The notes under the pieces were generated by a model. That model saw nothing but the letters and a program-made list of their open reading frames with translations, was not told where the DNA came from and made no database searches. From contig NZ_NRSJ01000022.1 in the NCBI RefSeq assembly GCF_016584085.1, positions 1 through 64,000 on the forward strand: 64,000 nucleotides of DNA, in the 5' to 3' direction. A program made the position numbers and the translations under genes. This DNA is from Halochromatium glycolicum (GTDB taxonomy: Bacteria > Pseudomonadota > Gammaproteobacteria > Chromatiales > Chromatiaceae). Every line of letters begins with the position of its first letter. Position 1 is the stretch's first letter. Shown here one piece after another: positions 9,901-16,562 of this stretch.

Positions 9901-12900
9901 GAGCTCGCAATCGAGGCTGAGGGTGATGGCGCTGGGGGTGATGATGCTGGGGGTGACGGTTCGGGCGGTGACGGCGCTGGCGACCCCGTTTCTGGGCACG
10001 GCGCCGGGGATAGCGGCGCTGGGGATAGCGGCGTTGGGGACAGCGGCGTTGGGGACAGCGGCGTTGGCGTCGACGGCACGGGGCCGCTCACGAGAACGCT
10101 CGAGGCGGCGGTCGATTGGGGCGCGTACGAGCTGCGGGTCGAGGGTGGCGCAGAATCAGAAGCTGGCTCAGAGGCTGGCTCAGGGGCTGGCCCGGGGGCT
10201 GGCTCAGGGGCCGGTCCCAACCTTGTACCGGCAAGTATCGGCTTCGAGGCCGGTTGGTACGTCGCGCCGAAGGCGTTCGATACCCCGGATGGGCTCAAGG
10301 TCTCGCTCGACAAGCCCGAGTACCGGATCGGTGAGCAGGCACGGGTGCGTCTCGAGCCGCGCTTCCCAGGCCTGGCGCTGGTGGTGGTGATCAGCGGCGA
10401 CGGCCTGGTCAGCATGCACCCGGCCGAGGTCCCGGAGGACGGTGCGACGGTCGCGTCGCCGGTCACCGCCGACTGGGGGCCGGGCGTCTATGTGACCGCA
10501 ATGCTCTATCGCGGGATAGACCTGGCCGCGCGGCGGATGCCGCGGCGCGCGATCGGGCTGCACTGGGCCGGTGTCGACCCGGAAGAGCGACGCTTGGCGG
10601 TCGTGATCGATGCCCCCGAGCGCACAAGACCACGCGCGCCGCTCGAGGTGGACCTCAGGCTGACCAATCTTGCTCCGGGTGAAACGGCCTATGCCACCCT
10701 GGCCGCGGTCGATGTCGGTATCCTCAATCTGACCGGCTTCGAGCCCTGGTCGCCGGTGGGCTGGTACTTCGGCCAGCGTCGGCTCGGTGCAGCCTTGCGC
10801 GATCTCTACGGCCGGCTGATCGACCGGATGCAGGGCGAGCCGGGCCGGCTGCGCACCGGCAGCGGCGCCCGGCAGCTGATGAGCTTCGAGGGACCGCCGC
10901 CGAGCGAGGCCCTGGTCGCCTTCCAGAGCGAGATCCTCGAGGTCGATGCGAACGGCCAGGCTCAGGCGCGTTTCGATCTGCCCGACTTCAATGGTCAGGT
11001 ACAACTGATGGCGATGGCCTGGTCCGCTGACGGCGTTGGCCAGGCTGCCAAGCAGGTGCTGGTACGCGACCCGATCGTCGTCAGTGCGGCGATGCCGCGC
11101 TTCCTGGCGCCGGGCGACCGCTCGCGCATCCTGGTCGAACTCGCCCATGTCGAGGGACCGGCGGGCACGGTCGAGGTCTCGCTGACCAGCAACGGCGAGG
11201 GGCTGGCGATCGACAACGACGGCACCCCGCTGCTGGTCGAGCTCGCCGAGCAGGGCCGCGCTCGGCTCGAGTACCCGGTCACCGCGACCCGGCTCGGCGA
11301 CAACGAGCTGCTGATCCGGCTGGTCACCCCGGCCGGCGACGAGCTGACCAAGACCCTGCAGCTCGGGGTGCGGACGCTCGAGCCGCCCGTTCGACGGACC
11401 GCGACGGCCCGGCTTGAGCCGGGGGCCGATGCGCTGGCGCCGAGCTCGATGCTGAACGATGTCGAAGGGACCGACTTCGTCCCCGGGACCGGTCACTGGC
11501 TGGTCTCGGTCAGCGGCGCCGCGGGCATCGACGTGCCCGGCCTGCTTTGGGCGCTGGATCGTTATCCTTACGGCTGCGTCGAGCAGCGCACGAGCCGCGC
11601 GCTGCCGTTGCTGTACCTGGATCAGGTCGCCGTCGCGGCTGGGCTGCCGGCCGATCAGACCGCTGCGAAAAGGGTGCGCGAGACGATCGCGCAGGTACTC
11701 GCCCACCAGGCGTCGAATGGCGGTTTCGGGCTCTGGTCGCCCGCCCCCGGCGATCTCTGGCTCGATGCCTATGTCACCGATTTCCTGAGCCGGGCGCGCG
11801 AGCAGGGTTATACGGTGCCGGTGCCGGCCTTCGACAACTCGCTGGGCAACCTGCGCAACCAGCTCAGCTACGCGTCCGATTTCGATCAGGGCGGCGAAGG
11901 GATCGCCTATGGGCTCTATGTGCTGGCCCGCCATCAGCGCGTCCCGGTTGGCGACCTGCGCTACTACCTGGAGACCAAGCTCAACGCCTTCGCGACGCCG
12001 ATGGCGCGCGCCCAGCTCGGTGCGGCGCTGGCGTTGTACGGCGAGCGCGACCGCGCCGCGATCGCGCTGCGCTCCGCTTTGGATCGATGGAATGACGGTC
12101 CCGATGCCCACGGTTGGCGCGACGACTTCGGCTCACATCTGCGCGACGGCGCGGCGCTGCTCGCGTTCGCGGCCGAGGCGAACCTCGGCGCGATCGACCT
12201 GCGCGCCCTTGGCGAGCGGCTGGCGCAGAAATGGTCGGCGCTTGAATACCCGAGCACCCAGGAGCAGGTCTGGATGCTGCTCGCCGCCCATGCGCTGATG
12301 GATGGTGCCGCCAAGCCCCGTCTCCGTGTCGGCGGTGAGCCGGTCGGCGACGCCTTCTTCCGCCGCTACGATCCGAGCCAGCGCGACGCCTTCGCGGCGC
12401 TCGCGATTGCCAATGCGGGCGAGCGGTCGCTGACGGCATCGGTCACCGCGAGCGGCGTGCCGCAGACAAAGCCGCCGGCATCTGCGCGCGGTTACGAAAT
12501 CGAACGCGCCTACTACGATTTCGACGGCCGTCGAGTCGATCCGACCCAGGTCCAGCAAGGCGCGCGGCTGGTGGTGCTGGTCACGGTCACCGCCGATCGC
12601 CGTCGCGCCGCTCGGCTGATCGTCAGCGATCCGCTGCCGGCCGGCTTCGAGATCGACAATCCGCACCTGCTCCAGTCCGGCTCGGTCGAGGGGCTGCCCT
12701 GGCTGAATCTGATCACCGAGCCGGTGCATACCGCCTTCGGCGCCGATCGCTTTGTTGCGGCCGTCAATCGCGAGCGGCGTGATCCGCCGAGCTTCCAGCT
12801 CGCCTATGTGGTGCGGGCGGTCTCGCCGGGCGAATTCAGTCACCCGGCCGCCGCGGTCGAGGCGATGTATCAGCCCCAGCTCCGGGGGCGGACGGCGTCT

Positions 12901-12930
12901 GGCTCGGTGCTGATCCGAGCGGCAGAATGA
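6955..12930 (+). CDS. alpha-2-macroglobulin family protein with PAN domain
   Basis: A 1991-residue bacterial alpha-2-macroglobulin, thought to trap attacking proteases in the periplasm by a thioester. It has a signal peptide (about residues 1-29), then a PAN/apple-like domain (about 32-104) whose cysteines sit in DDCQAACL, NRCQAFTY and GWCFLK. Macroglobulin-like beta domains follow, then the thioester domain with GCVEQ at residues 1540-1544 (thioester Cys1541, Gln1544). Two low-complexity linkers interrupt it: an Ala/Thr/Gln-rich stretch (about 480-545) and a Gly/Asp/Ser repeat tract (about 985-1090). The ATG at 6955 follows GGAG and begins the signal peptide; a longer reading into the upstream repeat is unlikely. 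The pbpC gene often found beside such genes is absent. Confidence 0.93.
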   Translation: MGQTLNGVCRLTLGPGLTLLLLALSAVTGLAAEPRELVIINGADYFGEDYDTLQDVGLDDCQAACLADNRCQAFTYNRNAGWCFLKADFGELRAFDGAISGYIRGAAPERADRRAERRSELAFLPSRYRDEADALRRRIAQADDSTDADGGLDAIIADAQRALNANDAQDAARAYRVAVRLATDDYGLWMRLAEAAGAVETNDWSLRQRFREEATAAAINAYLSATDPGQQARALARIGRALEARSAWREAIRAARASLALVNDPALQSHLDQLVAQHGFRVVDHSVSSDARDPRICIRFSDPLARDGVVLADYIALDAAGLAIEPEAEQICIDGVAHGERYRIEVREGLPSNGGERLAKTVELKVYVRDRSPSVRFPGRAYVLPSGGDAALPVVTVNTDLLEAALYRVGDRALGGFAADDELLAQLNEYETEALQERRGERLWKGQIETRSELNREVTTAIPIAELIAEIDPRHGDASSTRTGQADAGQTAATRTDVASAPAGQDDGTAARASEQPSRANMSAPSPGAQATQADTTARQPDAPVRRLAPGAYILTARPADALKTDGLATQWFVVSDLGLTALSADDGLHAFVRSLSSAEPLADVRLQLLALNQQVLGEARTDAQGHARFDPGLLRGEGGNRPALLSAEGAQGDFGFLDLQASPFDLSDRGVQGRPAPKPIDSYLVSERGIYRPGETVTLTALTRDLRAGALTDVPLTFVLERPDGVEFRREQVPDQGFGGHLLRVPLLDDAMRGTWQAEVFADPQAEALAQTPFLVEDFEPERLDFTVESAAKTLDPASPPRLTIDARYLYGAPAAGLEVEGSTRVSQADGLEDWPGWQFGLADDEVHERTAPLPGTETGADGKAQVGIELPTLAPSSRPLKAQITVQVLDGGGRPVERELSLPIADPRPRIGIRPLFDGAVEQGANARFEVMVLGGDGQPAQASDLRWTLSKVQTSYQWYQTDGDWRYEPIVSRTRVASGELAIEAEGDGAGGDDAGGDGSGGDGAGDPVSGHGAGDSGAGDSGVGDSGVGDSGVGVDGTGPLTRTLEAAVDWGAYELRVEGGAESEAGSEAGSGAGPGAGSGAGPNLVPASIGFEAGWYVAPKAFDTPDGLKVSLDKPEYRIGEQARVRLEPRFPGLALVVVISGDGLVSMHPAEVPEDGATVASPVTADWGPGVYVTAMLYRGIDLAARRMPRRAIGLHWAGVDPEERRLAVVIDAPERTRPRAPLEVDLRLTNLAPGETAYATLAAVDVGILNLTGFEPWSPVGWYFGQRRLGAALRDLYGRLIDRMQGEPGRLRTGSGARQLMSFEGPPPSEALVAFQSEILEVDANGQAQARFDLPDFNGQVQLMAMAWSADGVGQAAKQVLVRDPIVVSAAMPRFLAPGDRSRILVELAHVEGPAGTVEVSLTSNGEGLAIDNDGTPLLVELAEQGRARLEYPVTATRLGDNELLIRLVTPAGDELTKTLQLGVRTLEPPVRRTATARLEPGADALAPSSMLNDVEGTDFVPGTGHWLVSVSGAAGIDVPGLLWALDRYPYGCVEQRTSRALPLLYLDQVAVAAGLPADQTAAKRVRETIAQVLAHQASNGGFGLWSPAPGDLWLDAYVTDFLSRAREQGYTVPVPAFDNSLGNLRNQLSYASDFDQGGEGIAYGLYVLARHQRVPVGDLRYYLETKLNAFATPMARAQLGAALALYGERDRAAIALRSALDRWNDGPDAHGWRDDFGSHLRDGAALLAFAAEANLGAIDLRALGERLAQKWSALEYPSTQEQVWMLLAAHALMDGAAKPRLRVGGEPVGDAFFRRYDPSQRDAFAALAIANAGERSLTASVTASGVPQTKPPASARGYEIERAYYDFDGRRVDPTQVQQGARLVVLVTVTADRRRAARLIVSDPLPAGFEIDNPHLLQSGSVEGLPWLNLITEPVHTAFGADRFVAAVNRERRDPPSFQLAYVVRAVSPGEFSHPAAAVEAMYQPQLRGRTASGSVLIRAAE
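9921..10215 (+). repeat. in-frame minisatellites inside the alpha-2-macroglobulin gene
   Basis: Irregular Gly/Asp repeats are followed by four 15-bp units of the type GGGGACAGCGGCGTT (10006-10065; Gly-Asp-Ser-Gly-Val/Ala). Separately, about four 12-bp units of the type GAGGCTGGCTCA lie at 10160-10212. All unit lengths are multiples of three, so copy-number change would keep the frame and alter linker length. Confidence 0.85.
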
Positions 12931-13002
12931 GCCTGTTGGTTTCCCGCCCGCGTCGGGGGTTTGAGCCTCAGCGCGCGCTTGGGCTGTGCGATGAAGGCGG
13001 CG

Positions 13003-13019
13003 GCCGGGCGCCGCCCGGC
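13003..13019. other. GC hairpin between the macroglobulin gene and lptF
   Basis: GCCGGGCG followed after one base by CGCCCGGC, in the 127-bp gap before lptF. There is no T-run, so it may be a weak terminator or attenuating structure; function is inferred only from its place. Confidence 0.3.
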
Positions 13020-13057
13020 TGGGTGAAGCTATCAGTGGTCAGCGGTCGGGGGCGTCC

Positions 13058-14176
13058 GTGCTGAGCGTCGCCGATCGCTACCTGCTGGCGGAGATCAGCA
13101 AGGTCTTTGCTGCGATCATGCTGACCTTGCTGATGGTGATGGTCAGCATGCTGCTGCTGCGCACGCTCGAGGAGGTCAACGTTGGCGCACTCAGCAACGA
13201 TGCGGTGCTGCGCTACCTCGGGCTGCAGATCCTGCGCGATACGGCGAGCCTGCTGCCGCCGGCGTTCTTCATCGCGGTGCTGGTCACCCTCGGGCGCCTC
13301 GCTCGCGACAGCGAGCTGATCGCGTTCGGTGCCTGTGGCTTCGGCCCGGTGCGGCTTTACCGATCGTTACTGTTGTTCGCAGTGCCGCTTTCGCTCGTGA
13401 CCGGCTGGTTCGCGTTGGTCGGTCAGCCCTATGCCTCGCTGCAGGTCCAGATCATCGAGGATGCTCAGGACCAACGCTCGACACAGGTCGCCGGCCTCCG
13501 CGCCGGTCGCTTCTATCAACAGGATGGCGGCCGCATCACCTTCTACGCCGCTGAGATCGACGAAGCGAACCGCTTTCGCGGCATCTTCCTGCAGGACAGG
13601 CGCGCCGAGCAGCCGCGACTGATCGTTGCCGACAGCGGCACTTACCAACGCGACCGCGAAACCGGTGAGCAGCGCGTGGTGCTCGAATCGGGGCGCCGCT
13701 ACGACGGCACGGCCGGGAGAGCGGATTACCGGCTAGCGCACTTTGATCGCTACACCTACTTTCTCGACAGTGATCGGACGAGCGAGATCGAGCGGCGCCG
13801 GCGCGCAGCGATGCCGACGCGGGATCTGGTTGGTGCCGAGTCGCTCGCGGAGCGCGCCGAACTCAGCCATCGTCTCGCGGCGCCGCTTGCGATCTATGCG
13901 CTGGCCCTCCTTGCGATCCCGCTCACGACCCTGTCGCCGCGTCAGCGGGGAACGGCTCGACTCCTGCTGGCCTTCCTGACCTACTTCGCCTTCTTCAATC
14001 TACAGCGCTTGGCTGAGAATTGGTTTCAGACCGGTCTGACGCCGGCCTGGATGGGGATGCTCTGGTACCAGGCTGCGATCCTCTTGATGGTCTATCTGAG
14101 CCTGGCGCCAGGCTCGTTCTGGTTTAGGCAGGCCACTGATGCGATTCGTGGCTGGTACCGCAGCCGAAAACGCTGA
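13058..14176 (+). CDS. lptF: LPS export ABC transporter permease LptF
   Basis: One of the two permeases of the LptB2FG complex that extracts lipopolysaccharide from the inner membrane. The 372-residue product has the LptF/YjgP layout: a basic N-terminus with DRYLLAEISK, a first membrane block (about 12-120), a periplasmic beta-jellyroll (about 130-265) and C-terminal spans (about 270-300, 305-325, 335-355). The start is GTG. Its usual partner lptG is not next to it, which is unusual for gammaproteobacteria; lptG must lie elsewhere if the pair is complete. The downstream 270 bp hold repeats only. Confidence 0.92.
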   Translation: MLSVADRYLLAEISKVFAAIMLTLLMVMVSMLLLRTLEEVNVGALSNDAVLRYLGLQILRDTASLLPPAFFIAVLVTLGRLARDSELIAFGACGFGPVRLYRSLLLFAVPLSLVTGWFALVGQPYASLQVQIIEDAQDQRSTQVAGLRAGRFYQQDGGRITFYAAEIDEANRFRGIFLQDRRAEQPRLIVADSGTYQRDRETGEQRVVLESGRRYDGTAGRADYRLAHFDRYTYFLDSDRTSEIERRRRAAMPTRDLVGAESLAERAELSHRLAAPLAIYALALLAIPLTTLSPRQRGTARLLLAFLTYFAFFNLQRLAENWFQTGLTPAWMGMLWYQAAILLMVYLSLAPGSFWFRQATDAIRGWYRSRKR

Positions 14177-14295
14177 GCTGGCCAAGGCTGCAGCGTCCGG
14201 CGACAGCGCATGGCCCCTTGGCACCCGCCCGGCGCTAGATTCTGCTGGGGGGTTACGTTGTGCCTGTCAGTGCGGTCCCTTTCGGAGTCGCTTGC

Positions 14296-14352
14296 CGATG
14301 ACCATGGGGCAGATGGCCGTGGGGCCGATGACCGTGGGGCGCATGGCCGTGG
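14296..14352 (+). repeat. 15-bp tandem repeat, about four units
   Basis: Units such as CGATGACCATGGGGC, AGATGGCCGTGGGGC and CGATGACCGTGGGGC stand head to tail in the non-coding gap after lptF. Units differ at two or three positions. Confidence 0.8.
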
Positions 14353-14371
14353 CGAGGGCCTCGCTGACGTT

Positions 14372-14433
14372 CATGGCACGGCGTGCCACCCCGGACGATG
14401 AATGCCGAATGCGGCGTGATTCACGGTAACTGC
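14372..14433 (+). repeat. short dispersed repeat, family D, copy 1
   Basis: Reads CATGGCACGGCGTGCCACCC, then TGAAT ... ATTCACGGTAACTGCC. It matches 39149-39201, where the inner part is a clean inverted repeat (TGAATC/GATTCA). It begins 195 bp after lptF and stops 12 bp before the 3' end of the convergent small gene. Confidence 0.7.
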
Positions 14434-14444
14434 CGTGTTGGGCT

Positions 14445-14735
14445 TCAGTTCAGCCGTTCCTCCTGTAGCCGAACATCGAGCAGGTTGAGCCTGAGCGTCT
14501 CTCCGCTCAATGCCGAGACCTCCACCTTGGCTGCATGTACAGCGGTCGCGATGCTGAGCGCTTGCACGATATCGCGGCCACTGATGGCACCGCCCGCGGC
14601 CAGGTCGTCGACTCCGGTCAAGATGTTCTGGACCAAACTTGCGACCGCCTCGCCGTCATCGGTCTCCTCGTGCAGCGGGAGGTCGAGGTCGATACTCTGG
14701 AAAGGCGCTGGACTCCAGTATTCGAAGTGATTCAT
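14445..14735 (-). CDS. 96-residue hypothetical acidic protein
   Basis: I do not recognise the family. The protein starts MNHFEYWSPAPF, is acidic, lacks a signal peptide and is probably cytosolic. The central region (GAISGRDIVQALSIATAVHA) looks helical. AGAGG lies about 9 bases before the ATG, supporting this start. It follows a predicted exported protein on the same strand across a 105-bp gap, and the two may share a transcript that starts in the divergent region at 15243-15485. Confidence 0.6.
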   Translation of the reverse strand: MNHFEYWSPAPFQSIDLDLPLHEETDDGEAVASLVQNILTGVDDLAAGGAISGRDIVQALSIATAVHAAKVEVSALSGETLRLNLLDVRLQEERLN

Positions 14736-14840
14736 GACGTTCTACCTCTTTGGCTGGGCGGCTTGTCGGGCAGCTGGTTATCGTCGGGCTGGTTAGGGTG
14801 CGCTTTGGGGTGCGCTCGGCCTCGCCTGATCATGCGATCT

Positions 14841-15242
14841 TCAGTCCGCGGGGCAGGACGGATCAGGCATGGAGTTGAGTGCGACCGCTGGCGCGTCGGA
14901 GGGGGGACTCGGAACGATCTGATACCGGGCAACACGATCGCGGAGGGCGGCCTCAGAAAGTCGTCCGCTTTGCTGATCCTCGATTCCGCCCCGGGTGGGC
15001 TGTGCGGACGGTGCCGACCGAATCGGGGCTGATGCCCAGGGTGCCGCCGCCTGGCGGGCAGCGGCTAGTAAGTCAAGACTGGATGCCTGAACCCCTGATG
15101 CGAGATGGGAGTAAAGGGCATCGCCTGAGCACCCTGGCTGGCCCGCGCCGGTCGTTCCGGATGGGGACCAGAGGACCAGGCCGGTGATTAGGGCCGGCAG
15201 GGCTCGGCGGACTGCGATCAGCCTCTGCGAAGTCACGAGCAT
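14841..15242 (-). CDS. 133-residue predicted exported protein
   Basis: I do not recognise the family. It has a basic N-terminus and hydrophobic stretch (about residues 12-34) that look like a signal peptide. The mature part is rich in Ala, Ser and Pro with two cysteines (about residues 38 and 130). A strong GGAGGAG ribosome site lies 8 bases before the ATG, the best in this part of the window. It is divergent from the MerR-type regulator gene across a 243-bp AT-rich region with palindromes, so control by that regulator is plausible but inferred. Confidence 0.6.
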   Translation of the reverse strand: MLVTSQRLIAVRRALPALITGLVLWSPSGTTGAGQPGCSGDALYSHLASGVQASSLDLLAAARQAAAPWASAPIRSAPSAQPTRGGIEDQQSGRLSEAALRDRVARYQIVPSPPSDAPAVALNSMPDPSCPAD

Positions 15243-15265
15243 CGTGCGTCTCCTCCCCGCCGGTT

Positions 15266-15290
15266 ACGGGGTGTTGTCAGGTTCTGCCTG
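15266..15290. promoter_or_regulatory. palindrome upstream of the exported-protein gene
   Basis: TGTCAGGTTCTGCCTGAACA forms an imperfect inverted repeat (TGTCAGG/CCTGAACA). It shares the half-site TGAACA with the palindrome at 15461-15477 on the other side of this divergent region. Two related palindromes between a regulator and its neighbour suggest a common binding protein. Coordinates are approximate. Confidence 0.4.
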
Positions 15291-15432
15291 AACAAAACTT
15301 GGTCGTACCTGATACTGTCACCATTATCTAGCGGAGCAGTGTGCCTCTTTTGGGGCCCTGCCGCCCGCGATGCGATTGCTGAGCATCGATATTGACTAGG
15401 ATTTGAACTGAATCTAGGCCGATAATTCGGCT

Positions 15433-15461
15433 TTGTCAATGGGGAAATCCAATTTTTATAT
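15433..15461 (+). promoter_or_regulatory. sigma-70-like promoter of the MerR-type gene
   Basis: TTGTCA (15433-15438), a 17-base spacer and TTATAT (15456-15461), in an AT-rich stretch about 25 bp before the start codon. Spacing and hexamers fit a sigma-70 promoter. The palindrome TGAACA-N5-TGTTCA overlaps the last base of the -10 box and the likely transcription start. Confidence 0.55.
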
Positions 15462-15477
15462 GAACAAAATCTGTTCA
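15461..15477. promoter_or_regulatory. operator-like palindrome TGAACA-N5-TGTTCA
   Basis: Perfect 6-bp half-sites separated by five bases, directly after the -10 box and just before the ribosome site GAGGG. A protein bound here would block transcription start, so autorepression by the downstream MerR-type regulator is the simplest reading (inference). Confidence 0.5.
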
Positions 15478-15485
15478 TCGAGGGT

Positions 15486-16475
15486 GTGATCTTGTCAGAA
15501 TCTGAGCAGCCGTTCACCTGTCAGACCTACCGGATCGGCGCCGTCGCGCGCCTCACCGGAATTCCGCCCGATACCCTACGTGTGTGGGAGCGCCGCTATG
15601 CCGTCGTCGAACCCATCCGGTCCGAGGCCGGAACTCGGCTCTACTCCGCCGAAGACGTCGGGCGACTGACCCTGATCAAGCGGCTGGTCGACAACGGCGA
15701 TGCGATAAGCCACGTCGCACCGTTGACGCTGGCGCAACTGCGCGAGCGCTCACAGGGGCTGCAGGTGGCGCCGAGCAACGAGACCGAGCGACAACCCTGC
15801 CGAATCGCGGTGCTCGGGCCGACGCTGCCCACGCTACTGGCTAGAGGCGGTGAACCGCTCAGTGCCGAGAATCACGGCATCGAGCTGGTCGGGGCATTCG
15901 ACGATGAGCGCCGCTTCCGCGACGCGGCCGCCGAGCTCAAGATCGACCTACTGGTACTGGAGCGACCGACCATTCAGCTTGATCGGATCGCGCAGATCAG
16001 CGATCTGCTGACCGAGTCTGGTGCATCGCAGGGGCTAGTAGTCTATGGATTCGCATCCAGGGGCGCGGTCGAGCGGCTGGAGGCGCAACGGATCACGGCC
16101 AAGCGCGCGCCGGTCGATGCAGCCGAGCTCGCGCGCTGGTGCGCCGCGCTGCATGGGGCCGAGCAGCGGCCGGCCGCCGAGACCCTGCTCGCGGATATCG
16201 ATCTCTCATCCCCGATCCCGCGGCGGCTCTATGACAGCGCGATGCTGGCGCGGATCGCGACCGCGTCCCCGACCGTTCGCTGCGAGTGCCCGCATCATCT
16301 GGTGCAGCTCGTCTCGAGCCTCGTCGCCTTCGAGCAGTACAGCCGCGAGTGCGAGAGCCGCAACGCCGAGGATGCTGCCCTGCATGCCTTCCTCCATGCG
16401 GCCACTGCGCGCGCCCGCGCCACGATGGAGGCTGCGCTTGCCCGCGTCGTCGAGGCCGAGGGGATCGATATCTGA
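15486..16475 (+). CDS. MerR-type regulator with a degenerate sensor domain
   Basis: A 329-residue DNA-binding protein. Residues 15-85 are a MerR winged helix-turn-helix (YRIGAVARLTGIPPDTLRVW, then ERRY and RLYSAEDVGRL). The middle (about 105-215) has the alternating strand/helix pattern of the cobalamin-binding domain of CarH/LitR-type regulators, but I see no DxHxxG cobalamin motif, so it probably does not bind B12. The C-terminal 100 residues are helical. The start could be GTG at 15486 or TTG at 15492, both behind GAGGG. Divergence from an exported-protein gene and flanking palindromes suggest local regulation. Confidence 0.8.
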   Translation: MILSESEQPFTCQTYRIGAVARLTGIPPDTLRVWERRYAVVEPIRSEAGTRLYSAEDVGRLTLIKRLVDNGDAISHVAPLTLAQLRERSQGLQVAPSNETERQPCRIAVLGPTLPTLLARGGEPLSAENHGIELVGAFDDERRFRDAAAELKIDLLVLERPTIQLDRIAQISDLLTESGASQGLVVYGFASRGAVERLEAQRITAKRAPVDAAELARWCAALHGAEQRPAAETLLADIDLSSPIPRRLYDSAMLARIATASPTVRCECPHHLVQLVSSLVAFEQYSRECESRNAEDAALHAFLHAATARARATMEAALARVVEAEGIDI

Positions 16476-16562
16476 GCGGGCGCGGTTGCCCTCGCGGGCG
16501 ATCTCGGCGAGGGTGCTGCTAAACTTCTGTTTCGATCGATCGTCCAGGCTGTCCCACCGCTC

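Noticed and set aside
8068..9999. 643-residue open frame antisense to the macroglobulin gene
   Set aside because: GC-rich codon bias opens the opposite strand of long genes. The translation is rich in Arg/Gly/Leu with no domain, and the sense strand has a full family match.
10204..12111. 635-residue antisense frame over the macroglobulin thioester region
   Set aside because: Same shadow effect; no ribosome site or recognisable motif, while the sense strand carries the CVEQ thioester.
14139..14429. 96-residue plus-strand frame after lptF
   Set aside because: It starts inside lptF in another frame, and its body is the translation of the 15-bp tandem repeat.
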